Translations under genes and position numbers: made by a program
Shown here: in pieces, positions 14,069 through 25,262 of the stretch
Layout of the letters: every line of letters starts with the position of its first letter
Position numbering within the stretch: position 1 is the first letter of the stretch
The notes under the pieces: generated by a model
Seen by the model: the letters and a program-made list of their open reading frames with translations, nothing else
Told to the model about the DNA's origin: nothing
The model's database searches: none
Assembly (NCBI GenBank): GCA_000226015.1
Contig: JH153485.1
Coordinates: 48,738-86,816, forward strand
From: Mnemiopsis leidyi
Taxonomy: Eukaryota > Ctenophora > Tentaculata > Lobata > Bolinopsidae
DNA length: 38,079 nt
Direction of reading: 5' to 3'

Positions 14069-15821
14069 GAAGAAACACTTACCGTTCGGACATTATTTTG
14101 TCATAGTAGGGATGTTACATAAGATTTGATTGCGCCTGAGCTGATCCTTCATAATTTCACATTCAATCTAAGTAAATGTAATACGCTTCGATAAGAAACC
14201 ATGCACATGATTCTTCGAGTAAGATAAAAGATAGAATTCTGTTTCAAGCCATAACGGCATCCTCTTATAGTCTTTGTAAAATTTCATACAATTACAATAG
14301 TAATACCAGGTTATGGGTTCTCCGACGGATTCTGGGGCATCACACGATGATCTTGACACTACAGGAATTAAACAGGAAATAAACATAAATTGTCGGATAA
14401 AGCACTAAAACTTTCGTAATTCGTCGCGACTTTTATACAGGAATAAGTTATTTAATTTTATGATAAAATAAAAAGACGTCCAAAATTTAATCACATTTAC
14501 AACGCGATAGAAAAGATAAATCAAGCTTAATCACTTAACGCTGTACCGACATGCAAAAAGAAATATGGTGTTTGAAGTGCCGACAACCTGAAGCCTATAT
14601 CAACTTTAGCTTGTGAAAGAAATTAACATGTAGGCGTGAGAATTTTCTGATTATGACGTTTCACCCACAACTGGAAACCTGCAGGGACGTTGGTGGCACT
14701 GAAGGTTTACGAAGTTTTCTGAAGTGTTAACCCCTACACCCCCGAGAATGAATTTTCAAATTTACCCCCTTAATGAACTTGTATTGGTCCAAATAAGAAA
14801 AGTCTGAAAGTCCTGGTATAATCATTACAAAACCCTAAAGAAACCTTGTTTTCCACAAATAAGTGTTCTCGATGTAATTCACACTAAGAGGAGACGTATG
14901 TATGATACCGGGCGAAAAGTGCGTACTTGTAGTTTATTTTAAAAAGTACGTATGATACCTCAGTGTACGATCCAATAAAATTTCCAACGTTTTTTACAAT
15001 TCAGTACACTCATCGTAGGTCTAATTTACTTCAGGGCAGGCATTACTAGTCCAGTTGATCATCGGACATTTAAGAACCTGTCAAGAATCTGTCAATAGAA
15101 CCTTGGACTTATTAACATGGTCGACCTGATTATGCCAGCAACTACTACTAAAACCAATTAGTGACGTAGACGATACATCAGGATTGAACAATATTATAAC
15201 TTATAATATAATATAAGAACCTTCAAGATATGATCTGAACTCCTGGCAACGTGTATCTCTATTATAATAATAGTATCTTACTATCTTCGTGCAAATCAGA
15301 TTTAAGCCAAAGTAAGTAAAAGCAAATGTTTGAAGGACTCCAGTAGGGAGATTCTGATTGATTTCAGGCAAGGACTTCAGAGATGAGATTCTAGGTCGCA
15401 GAAAGATTAAAGAGGTTGCTCAGCTGCTTTCCTCTTGAGGCTGGATAGGACTTCAAGTTGGTTAGGGGCTGCTCTATCTGCAGGGTTGTTGTGTGGATTA
15501 GAACAAAAGGTCAGGGTGTTGTCTTGACGAGATTATATCCGTCTAACGTTCTAACGAAACGTTCAGCTTTAGCTGCGTGAGTCGGGTATCACCGCGACAA
15601 GGTGTTGTCCGGCAGCTGAAGGTAGACATGGCAAGGACACTTGATGGGGGTTGTTCTTCTAATAGTTCAGTTCCAAGTAAAAATTTTTAAAAATTTGACG
15701 GTTCATCTAAATTGGGCCGAACTGATAATCTTTTAGTGGCACTGGCATAATACTTTCGATCATTACACTTGCCTAACACCTTCCTATTTCCGTGTAAAAT
15801 AATCAACTGTATACTTTTATC
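14065..15821. repeat. Duplicated block, copy 2
   Basis: Same orientation as 10109-12087, starting AATAGAAGAAACACTTACCG. About 280 bp are deleted near 15320-15335 and 78 bp are inserted at 15523-15600. Alignable stretches are highly similar, for example 15020-15180 against 11140-11300. Confidence 0.9.
15523..15600. mobile_element. 78-bp MITE-like insertion flanked by 8-bp direct repeats
   Basis: GGTGTTGT lies on both sides (15515-15522 and 15601-15608), while the matching place in block copy 1 (near 11871) has a single GGTGTTGT. The filled/empty comparison defines the insertion exactly. An 8-bp target duplication is typical of hAT elements. The ends are weakly inverted (TTGACG... against TTGTCG...). 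A related sequence occurs at 21148-21205. Confidence 0.75.
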
Positions 15822-18800
15822 ACATGTTTATTACATGATCTAATCATTGTCTAATAACATTATACTGCAGAACCGTGTTAGACTTTGAGGTGGCGCGCGC
15901 ACGTGCGTGTGAAGGTAACCTGTAAACACAGAACAGCGCGTAACAGGTCACGCGTTCACATCTGCAGCACCTGATCATTCATTGCGCCCAGTTCTCAGTT
16001 CTCAGTTCGACTATTTTCACTGTACGATATAATTGTTTTTTCTCTATCTGTTCGCATCCTCTGCGAGTTGAAGTGCGTACCTTCCCTTTAGACGGTTTCC
16101 ACACTCATGTAGTATCCCTTGCTAGTTTCTGATTCAGTTATTGCACTCTACTAGACACATTAACAGGGCAAAAGGCAAATAGTCACGCTTAGTTGAGATA
16201 ATTGGAATTAAGAATAAGAGCATCGAAATAGAGGGAAAGCAATTAATTTTCAACTTCAATTTTCACACGTGCACATTGACTCGCCAAGAAAACTGTAATC
16301 GTGGCAAATAGACGTCAAGATGACTGGCAAATTGCCTTCTCCGATTGTCCGACAGCGATCATTGATGTCTGGAAACCAGGCAATTAATTTGTTCTTGACA
16401 AAATAACCTCGTCTGGAAGTGGAATATAATTTCAATATACCGCTGAAAATGACATTCCATTTAATTTAGATTAATTACATTCCAGACTATTTTCTCAGTT
16501 TTGAAGTTTGAAATCGGAAATTTGGTGAATGCGCTTGATTTTTCTATGAACTTGATTTAACCCTAGCTTCGTTTTAATCACCATGATGACAACTAATAAA
16601 AAGTTAACACCTAATTGTAAACTCCACATATATAATACTGCTAGCTTACTGCTGAAGTAGGTGCAGTTTAGCTTCTCTTCAAAGTCAAATTGCTGGATAT
16701 TATTCATTGCCGTCGCAACGGCAATAATAAATCTATAAATCATTATGGAAATTTTGCAGGGTCATAAAATTGCATAATTTCGCGTCATTATAGTAATACA
16801 AGTCAACTCCGCTATTGCTGCCACTGTCCAAAATCCTAATAGTATCCTGTAATCGTTTACCATGTCGTTCCCATCTTATATCAGGTTTACCGGCTCATAT
16901 TTTCATTCAAAAATTTTTTTACGATTTTTAGCTGATTTTGAGTAACTGTCTGGCACTTGGCAGCCTTGATAAAGTTTTTTTGATAGCTTTCAGTGCATTC
17001 TAGGTGATTTGGTAGATCACAAACCGGCTATTTAAGCCCTCTTGTAAGCTGGCTTATAACAACTTTCTACCCTTTCTACTAAACAGGCACAGTGCTACAC
17101 TTTCTATAAACTTCTCAACTCTATAAAATCCAGTATTATATTTAATCATGATAGTTCTATCGTAGTTCTATCGTAGTTCTATACTATCTCTTTGCCCTAC
17201 AATATGTTAGAACATATAATGACTTAACTGTGACTAATATTGAATATTGGAGTTGAAAACTTTTTCTTGTTGTTAATTTTACCAACAATTATTATTGGTA
17301 GACCACACCTGTCGCCCGAAGAGACGTCTTTGTGGCTTTATAGATGTTAGACAACAAATTAATTTAGTACCGGTATAGATGGTGATGTGACATACACTAA
17401 AGTTCTCTACTTTTACTGGTTATATATTTGTGTATGTCGTGTCCTAACTCCTAGTAAACCGATTCTCGAACTGCTAGAATTTACGATGTACTAATACTCT
17501 TACTGTTAGTATAACTATTATGTTAGTTTTGTTTTAACTGTTCAGAACTTGACTTTAGGACTAAAAAAAATTATGCCCCCAATTTTTAATGTAAACTGAA
17601 TTCAATTTTTCAACATAAACTGTTTTTTTGACCTAAACTGTTTTATCAAACTTAACTACTTTATCAAACTACTACCTACTTATCTTTCAACCTAAACTAC
17701 GTGATTTTCAGCATAGTAGCATTATAAATATAATTATATAATCACAATAGTGTTAATCTAGAAACTGGACGTCACGATCAGTGTCAAATTTTGGTTTAAG
17801 TTACATCGGCAACATTGAGTTAACTTAAAACGACGTTCAGTAAATTGTAATTTTTAAAATCGTATATATTACAATAAATATGATAGTACATATTCCATAT
17901 GTAGTATAAATTTTATTGATAATTAGTCTTATTTATGAAAGTACTCGTAAACAGTGCATAGATTGTTCAAACACCTATCCACAGTATTCTATGTAATATA
18001 TTCTTCAATCTTCACACCGCGAACAAAAACAATCACCGGCTCTCTTTCGATCTACGTGTTATTATAAAACTCAGATTGAGATATTTGATTTGATTACAAT
18101 TTCAAGCACTTCTATACTTCTAGTCACAACTGTTCTTGTTGTTGCCTATCTTTTAGGCGTATGTGGCTGTTTTTGCGTTCATATTTTCACTTTTAATATC
18201 ATAGTAGTTTTGGGGCAGCTGCACGGGAATATTTATCTAAATAACTATAGTAGGTATATATATTTGATTTCTTGAACAGAATCAAGGACTTTCTTTATTA
18301 TTGAGAAATACTGAAATTTCAAGCGCGACAAATTTCTCTCGATAATGAAAGTCGTTCTTGAGCTTTTAATTTTCATTGGCCATCACCACAACGGCAAACT
18401 TTCAATCTAATACTTCAACCCTTTGTTAAAATTACAAATCCACCTAGATAATTAATTTGAAAATGTAGCGTCAAATTACAATCACGCCCCACATTCAGCA
18501 GGTCACTCTTACAGTTCAGACACGTGGCATCGTTGGGAAATAACTTAAACTCTAAATAAAGAATATTATATCAGGATCAGTCTGCCCTGCCCTGCCATAA
18601 CTTCTGATCTGTCGTAATGTGTGTGATGGAAACATCGCTACTAGTACTCGACCATCGCTGATAGTGTTCTTGTGCGGCTTCATCAGAGATTATAGGGCAG
18701 TAGTACTTGCGTTAAAGCAAAATCTAGTTACCTGCTTCTCCTGCTAATTTTGCATTTCCAGCTCTAATGAATTGAAGATGTGTGTTGCCATGGTTACTGT

Positions 18801-19742
18801 CATGGTTACTATGGTGCATGGAAACCATGTTCTTATTTACAGTCACGTCAATACAATAGTTTTATTAAGGGGCTGACAGAGAAACATTCATTTGTCTGCT
18901 CCGTTCATTCCCCTAGGAGTCTAGGACAGACAGATTCCGCCAGGGGTGGGGGCAGGGGCTATTTCGCAACTACCTCTGTTCTCTAGTTAGCGATTATCGT
19001 CATGGTCAAAAAGTTTTTGATCATTTGACCTTGAAAGCCAGGCTAAGGCAAATTGCTCAAAATTTTTTTGAAAAATCTTGGTCATTACCCATCCCCAGCT
19101 ATCTTAAACGCGTTTATAGATTTTATTGGTTTGTGATATTTCAGATGACGCAACGTTAATATTTCTGCAACCCGCTTCAGTTTCAATAATTTTGACTTTG
19201 ATAAACATATTTTTTATTCCAAGCAAACTTCAGTAAACACTCCTTCACCTGTAAAGTATGGCTTTCACAATTTTTCCCCTAACCATAAACGGATAGTTTG
19301 GCGTTATTTTTTGTTTGGATTGGCAGGGTATTTTTTATAGTAATACATCTAGTATGATTCAACATTGTAAGTAAAATTCCATCTACTTTAAAAAGTAATA
19401 GTATTGCCCCCGCTGTTGCAGTAACGTTTTAACTGTTTAGGGGCCAGTTAAACCTTTCTTTTTAAAGAAACAGGCCAGGGCCTAAGGCTTATCCTTATTT
19501 TCTTTACAAAGCTTATTGTTTGTTATTGCAGTATCTCCAAGTAATTGTATGATTGATTTTTCACTTTTATTTAAGAAACACTGACGACAGTCTTTTAAAT
19601 GTTGGCAGTTATAGTGCGACATTAGTTATCAGTGCGGCATTAGGCAGAAATGCGATATTAGGCAGAAATGCGACATAAGGCAGTAGTGCGACATTAGGCA
19701 GCATTTCAGTAATGACTGGACATACTAGATAGGCTTGACGCT
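15822..19742. other. Gene-poor stretch
   Basis: No exon can be supported. Near 15890-15960 there is a locally GC-rich patch with a weak inverted repeat (AGGTAACCTGT / ACAGGTCACG). A 12-bp motif (GTAGTTCTATC) repeats three times at 17158-17195. Sequence at 17600-17700 is loosely repetitive (CCTAAACTG). Confidence 0.55.
19608..19705. repeat. ~20-bp tandem repeat, about five copies
   Basis: AGTGCGACATTAGGCAGAAA-like units, diverged. Confidence 0.85.
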
Positions 19743-20033
19743 TTACCAACCCACCTTCGGCCTTCGTCTAATTTCATACTCTGGTAGCTCCGTGTTGATC
19801 ATTTGATTGCCCATCCAAACTTTGGATCCAAAATACAGAAATACGCTGCGGTCAGTTAGAGATCTGAGCTTTAATTTCAACTTAGCTCTAAAGATGATAA
19901 CATTAATGGTTGTTGCTTCCTTCCGCAATTTGTCAGCAGCCCATTGTTTTAGGGATGACGCATGTAACCATGAATCTTTGCTTCGATTCGAACGACCAAA
20001 TGTGGGATTATAATAATTCGGTTGTAGATTTGT
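19743..20033 (-). CDS. Open frame, possible retroelement or exon remnant, unrecognised
   Basis: Ninety-six codons are open on the minus strand between a TAG at 20034-20036 and the stop at 19743. The translation looks protein-like, with KQWAADKLRKEA, then a basic stretch RAKLKLKLRSLTDRSVF and SKVWMGNQM. This is faintly like the post-thumb region of LINE ORF2 proteins, but I cannot assign it. No initiator is needed if it is a fragment. The other strand is also open here for 68 codons, which lowers confidence. Confidence 0.25.
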   Translation of the reverse strand, partial: TNLQPNYYNPTFGRSNRSKDSWLHASSLKQWAADKLRKEATTINVIIFRAKLKLKLRSLTDRSVFLYFGSKVWMGNQMINTELPEYEIRRRPKVGW

Positions 20034-21147
20034 CTATGGTTTTATAGGGTCTATATCAGAAGCATGCTGTAATATTTTCGAATTTAAATTTCATCACACA
20101 TATTCATAAAGTATGGTAAGCTACTGGGTACTTCCTCCATCGTTACTTAGCTTAAGATGATTTGTCTGCCTCACGTTTATTTGTCGTCTTTGACTGGGGA
20201 AACTTCCTTACCGGTGTGCGACTGTCTAGCGATATTTAATAATTTACTACTTTTTGTAGGGGGGTTCAAAGGCACTGAATCGTAAATCCTGGGATTTCTC
20301 CCATATTGGTAAGATGTCAAAAAATTTCACGGTGGGAAATTTTATCGACAAATTCTACGGAAATCATGCAAAAGTGGCGTCACGTTTACTATTTTAACCA
20401 TTTTAACTGCTGTTAACCATCTTACCACGGCAATTTAGAAATTAGAATTTTAAACTTCCAATAATGATCATTGTCAAAATTTTGAACATTTCATTATGAC
20501 AGCTTGACTTAGGACATATGGTTCAAATCGTGTTGGTCTTGCCCCTCCCCCCTTTCTTCCCCCTTACCCCCTCTCTTCCCCTTGATTTAATGCGACAGCT
20601 AGTAAAAATAATTCGGTCATTCTTTAAGGCCTTATCCTTATTCAATTTTCAGTCTATTATTCTTATGACGCAAACCCTTGATAATGCACTGTTGACAAAT
20701 AGGGTGACTTGCTTGTTTGGTGGTTTTGTCGCTACCTTTTTCGTATAAATACAATGAAATAAGACTTAAATTTGGCTCATCCTGCATTGATACGTCTGGT
20801 TTTTTTTCTATAATTTATTCTAGCAACCCACCCACCCCCCCCCCCTCGGTTACGAGCGAAATTGTGTCAGGTTTGTCGCCTAATTAGCTTGAACCCGTAC
20901 ACCGGCTTATTTGTGTCACGGTTAAGTTGCATCGTTAGCACTTTGAGAAATATTTCAATATTTGAGGATGGGAATAGGGAATCGTCAATTGATGTATTTT
21001 TTGACGCTGATTCCGAAATGAAGTAGTGTAAAATGCAACCGCGCGAAGATTATAGGTTAGGGTTATGCGTAAAATGGCTAGGTTCCGGCCATATTCTCTT
21101 TTCTGGAGAATGGTTACGGGTTATGGTATAATGGTTAGATTCCGGAT

Positions 21148-21205
21148 TTGACTAGATTATATCCGTCTGTCGTTCTAACGGAACGTTCAGCCCAGAGCTG
21201 CGAGG
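21148..21205. mobile_element. Second, diverged copy of the short 78-bp MITE
   Basis: It shares TTGACNAGATTATATCCGTC, then GTTCTAACG, then GAACGTTCAGC and AGCTGCG with 15524-15578. It diverges after that. Confidence 0.65.
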
Positions 21206-21420
21206 TACACTAGCAGTCCTTTTTCTTATCAAAGAGATTAGTTACTGGTTAAAGTTATGGTTAAATGGAGAGGTTCGGAACAAATTCTACTTTCATCGAA
21301 TAGGGTTTTTTGTTAGGGTTTGGGGATGAGAGCGGGACACGTGACTATGAGCTGGCGAGTGATAAAATTCAGCTTGAGGGGCAGGGCCTTAGCTTCAGGC
21401 ACCTATGTCTTATAGATATA

Positions 21421-21500
21421 AAGTCGCTGTATCTGTTATATAATCGCTGTATCTCTTATTAAGTCGCTGTATCTCTTATTAAGTCGCTGTATCTCTTATG
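21421..21500. repeat. 20-bp tandem repeat, four copies
   Basis: AAGTCGCTGTATCTCTTATT repeats four times; the first two copies are slightly diverged. Confidence 0.95.
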
Positions 21501-21741
21501 TCGATCAAATAGAATAAGTGAGTATGCCGTACCGACTCAGTAAGTCAGTTTGATCATGTTCTGGAGACCACCTTGAAGTGATAATATCCTTCATGGTGAA
21601 TAACCTACTAGTTAGCTTAGCGAATAATCTGTGATATGACAGTTATGTGTGTTAACTGTTTCTGATAGCAGCAAGTAGTTATTAAGTCTCATTCTTCAAA
21701 TTTAGTAGCTTTGTTGATTTTCTCTGTAGAGTTGAAAATGC

Positions 21742-21870
21742 GTTTTTTAGGAAACTTTTTATTAAATATTTCGTTTTAATACTTTCAACACTACTATTAT
21801 ACAAATAATTTGAGTTAATGAATATGAACGTGTCAGTTCCAAATATTTGATGAAAAGTTTCCTAAAAAAC
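21742..21870. mobile_element. Nested small inverted-repeat insertion
   Basis: Left arm 21742-21771 and right arm 21841-21870 pair with two or three mismatches (GTTTTTTAGGAAACTTTT ... AAAAGTTTCCTAAAAAAC). It splits the left terminus of the larger foldback element; the right terminus has no counterpart. Confidence 0.75.
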
Positions 21871-22059
21871 CAGAGGCAACATTTAAGTGCGGTGAGTGCG
21901 ATTTCGCACAATTTCCAGTTCTCCGCACAATCCGCACAACTATATATTATCCGCATAATTCCGCATATTTTTGGTGTCACCGCACATTTTCGCATATTTT
22001 CCCAATAATCGCACTTGATCGCATAAACACAAAAATATTTGTTGTTGCATCATGGTTTG

Positions 22060-22345
22060 AAAATGGGACCTTTTCGTCTCTAAAATTGGGACATTTTGGT
22101 TTCCACGTGCTAAATGGAATTTGGGACGTTTTCGTACCTTGCCAATTGGAATCTGGGCCGTTTTCGTACCTTGCTGATCGGAATGTGGGACGTTTTCGTC
22201 CTTGCTGATTCGAATCTGGGACGTTTTCGTCCTTGCGCTTGACAAGCCTTACTCGGAATGTAGGACATTTTGGTACTTGTTGCTCGGAATCTGGGACGTT
22301 TTCGTCCTCAACTTGGGACGTTTTCGTCACTTTGGACGTTTTCGT
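22060..22345. repeat. ~28-bp minisatellite, about ten copies
   Basis: Units of GGAATCTGGGACGTTTTCGT plus a spacer like CCTTGCTGATC vary in length. The array forms the centre of the foldback element. Confidence 0.85.
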
Positions 22346-22699
22346 TTTGGTCAGCTGAAGCGTGGCCAATACACATCATTTACCTATGTTGATCGTAATA
22401 GCCAATAGTTGTTGCTAAGTATCCAATCGTCATATCACGTTACACTTTGAGTTTTTATGCTTGATTGGACCCAAAAAATAAGCTTTAAATGCCGCACAAT
22501 CACCGCACTTTTATGGAAATTTCGCCGCAGTTTCGCCGCATAATTTGACAATTTTCGCCGCACTCTGCCGCACAATTGGCCTTTTTGAGCAAGTGCGGCA
22601 CCGCATAATTTGCGATTTTTGACCGCACTTAAATGTTCGCTCTGTAAAAAACGCATTTTCAAGTCTACAGAGAAAATCAACGAAGCTACTAAATGTGTT

Positions 22700-23860
22700 A
22701 ACTGTGAAATTTTGTGTCTCTCTCTTATCGCTAAAAAAGAGTGACGCCATGTGTCTATAATTTTATTGTAGTTCTGAATAAACATTTGGGTGTTTCTAGG
22801 TGCATCTCTGTATCCCAGTCACCAGTCTAATTTTCTTTTACTGTTCCCATCAAGTTCGGCTCAACTGTATCGAAATGCAATGTTGCCATGGCAACATCCA
22901 TTTTCAACCGTTAACGTACTAGGGTATTTCTTTTGTCTTTGAGCATTCGGAAAGTTTCCTAAATTTCGCAATTTCATTGACTATAGTATCGTACAAGCTC
23001 ATTAATATTCAATATTCATTCATAGACAACTATATTGAAACAAAGACTGCAGTCATTATGACCAGTATAATTGAGATCTGCCTCAGCTTTGTCGTTCGCT
23101 CCGATAGCGGTGTAAAAGCCGAAAAGTGGTGAAGTTTTGTTGATGTTGCAGGTTAACAAAACTCGCTTTTTGTCATCCTGTATACCGTGAGTACTGAGTC
23201 TGACGTGAGTCTTCCCGCACAGCGGATCAGAATAAAAAACTCTACCAATTAGCCGAGTAAATGGCCGTGACTAGCTCTGACTCGTGTCTGCGGTGAGACA
23301 AGTCATCCTTTATAATCGTTTTGATTTATGACCTGACCCCCGTTTTCCTCCTCATGCATCCGAAACCATTTACTGTTTTAAGTTTCCAGATCAGAGCTAC
23401 TCAGGGTTTATACAAGCCAGACTTCCTCATCTATTTCCCTTGATTTTATCACGGACGTGATCTCATCTATTTGCTAGAATTAACCTTAAAGCAATTTGAA
23501 AAACCAAGATAACGGCTGATCACAAGACTTTAATAAGCGTGATAGCTTTAACTAAAGCGTGAACTGACTGATCATTCTTGGAATCTATAGCGCGACATTA
23601 CTAGAGTCGACTGATTGATCTGTCTAAGTCCTCTCTTTCTCCGTCCTGCCATCTTGATGAAGATGGCTGTATGACAGTTCAATTTTGTGGTTATAATCAA
23701 CACATGATTCAATATTAACGCACTGTCAGGTGAGAATATATAAATAGTATAGTAATGCGTGATTCGCGAGTTTAAGGTTGACAGATGATTTGAGTTGAAG
23801 TTCATCAGCGTGGTTGTCGGTCTTGAGATTTGGCAACGTTACATTTTAAGCTGTAAGATT
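22700..23860. other. Gene-poor stretch
   Basis: No exon, RNA gene or clear repeat supported. Short TGACCTGACCCCCGTTTTCC near 23330 resembles 13530-13555. Confidence 0.5.
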
Positions 23861-23861
23861 T

Positions 23862-24014
23862 AGTTAGCAAGTTTTAGTTAGCAAGTTTTAGTTGACAAGT
23901 TTTAGTTAGCAAGTTTTAGTTAGCAAGTTTTAGTAAGCAAGTTTTAGTTAGCAAGTTTTAGTTAGCAAGTTTTAGTTAGCAAGTTTTAGTTTGCAAGTTT
24001 TAGTTTGCAAGTTT
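23862..24014. repeat. 14-bp minisatellite, eleven copies
   Basis: AGTTAGCAAGTTTT repeats with few substitutions (GTTGACAAG, GTAAGCAAG, GTTTGCAAG variants). Confidence 0.96.
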
Positions 24015-24211
24015 GTTTGGTAGTGAATATCTCTCGGGAGGTAAGGAGATAGTTTTAATTTCTGAAACAAAAATAGTGTTCTCTTCTAGTTTTCCTCATC
24101 CTTGTTAATCCTGTACTTAGAGGTTTGACGTAACTATCTTAAATCCGTCCCCGAAGTAGGAACGATATTAATAATATAACACCAATATGATTATGCCTTC
24201 AGCAGATGCGA

Positions 24212-24400
24212 TAATATGAAGTTACATAACGAGTAAGTGTGAAGTAACATGATTTAAGCCTCGAGCGTAGCGAGTGGCGTAAATCTCATTATTCACCGAA
24301 GCCGAAGGCTGAGTTGAATAATGATATGTTTTTAACGAGGGCGGAGCCCGAGTTGAAAACATTTTGTTACTTTGCACTTATGAGTTATGTAACGATATTA
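24212..24400. mobile_element. Hairpin-stack MITE, copy 1 (189 bp)
   Basis: The ends TAATATGAAGTTACATAACG and its inverted partner CATAACTCATAAGTGCAAAG-type sequence pair across the element. Between them are stacked short hairpins: CTCGAGCGTAGCGAG at 24260-24274, AGCCGAAGGCT at 24300-24310 within ATTATTCA/TGAATAAT, and GGGCGGAGCCC at 24339-24349. A shorter relative lies at 36763-36887. No coding capacity. Confidence 0.8.
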
Positions 24401-24602
24401 TTTACCGAGTACAAATTGCAGGCAGTGGGGCAGTTGCTAGCAATGACAAGAAAAAGGATGTTCTCTCGTAGCACTAATTTTGAGCAGGCCTCAGATTCAT
24501 GTAAAGATATTATCTACCAAGTGAAATAGCAAGCAGTGCGGGTAGTTGCTAGTAATAAAAAGAAAAAAGGACGTTCTCTCGTATCACTAATTTGGAGGAA
24601 TC
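24393..24602. repeat. Tandem duplication of ~105-115 bp
   Basis: 24393-24487 is repeated with substitutions at 24507-24602 (GATATTAT, then CAGTTGCTAG or TAGTTGCTAG, then GTTCTCTCGTA and CACTAATTT). It starts at the right end of the MITE, so the end of the element may have been included. Confidence 0.8.
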
Positions 24603-24966
24603 GTGGGAACCGTCTAGTGGGGTCGGTAGTTCCACTCCCAGTGCCGTTTCACTGATGTTGCGCGCTGTGCCGGCGTGTGACTACTATTGGTACTGGCTTG
24701 TCACGTGGTGTACACGTGGTATCATTTCTGCGCATAAACTGGCACGTGACATGTCACATGCTTTCAGGTTGCGTGAGAGTTGGCTGTGTGCCCAGTTCTT
24801 TACCCCTCTCGACAATTTTATTTTGGTAATCGTTTTTTGATCCGCCATGAACTTTGTGAAATCCGACATAGCAGCTGTGACTTCAATTATTTGTCAATCT
24901 TTGTTTCAATGCATATTGATATCGTGGTTTCGGTAATTCAATGCACACGAGTAGAAATTGCTTTTT

Positions 24967-24976
24967 NNNNNNNNNN
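24967..24976. other. Assembly gap (10 N)
   Basis: Ten N bases lie immediately left of a tandem array, the probable cause of the break. Confidence 1.
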
Positions 24977-25014
24977 CTAAACGCAACTAACTAGTGAAAA
25001 CAATACGGAGAAAG

Positions 25015-25262
25015 TAGTGAAGTAATACGACACAACTAGTGAAAATAATAAGCAAAAGTGTGAGGTAACACGGCCAAAAGTAGTGATGTAATACGAAAAA
25101 GGGTGATGTAATACGGCTAAAAGTGTGAAGTAATACGAAAAAGGGTGATGTAATACGGCTATAAGTGTGATGTAATACGGAAAAGGGTGATGTAATACGG
25201 CTATAAGTGTGATGTAATACGAAAAAAGGTGATGTAATACGAAAAAAAGGTGATGTAATACG
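25015..25262. repeat. ~20-23-bp minisatellite, about eleven copies
   Basis: GTGATGTAATACG followed by GAAAAAGG, GCTATAAGT or GCTAAAAGT. Two spacer types alternate, suggesting a higher-order two-unit repeat in the middle. Minus-strand open frames across it are repeat read-through. Confidence 0.95.

Larger units (their letters stand above)
20037..21699. other. Gene-poor stretch
   Basis: Contains homopolymer-rich patches (poly-C near 20834-20845) and short TTAGGGTT- and GGTTATGG-like motifs at 21050-21330. A second copy of the 78-bp MITE core is at 21148-21205. No gene seen. Confidence 0.55.
21700..22695. mobile_element. ~1-kb foldback element with subterminal CCGCACAATT repeats
   Basis: Ends at about 21700-21749 and 22642-22695 are inverted copies (TTTAGTAGCTT, GATTTTCTCTGTAGA, GAAAATGCGTTTTTTA), continued by ACATTTAAGTGCGGT at 21878 against its complement at 22623-22637. 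Inside each end are clusters of CCGCACAATT-like motifs (about 21885-22020 and 22490-22630). The centre is a ~28-bp minisatellite. The left end is interrupted by a smaller inverted-repeat insertion. Long frames on the minus strand are only the repeats being read through. No transposase is seen. Confidence 0.8.

Noticed and set aside
21940..22369. Minus-strand frames of 101 and 130 codons with ENVPDS-like repeats
   Set aside because: Repeat read-through in several frames at once inside the foldback element's minisatellite.
23862..24014. CRISPR-like array
   Set aside because: Units are directly contiguous without unique spacers, and the genome is eukaryotic. The same holds for the other tandem arrays.
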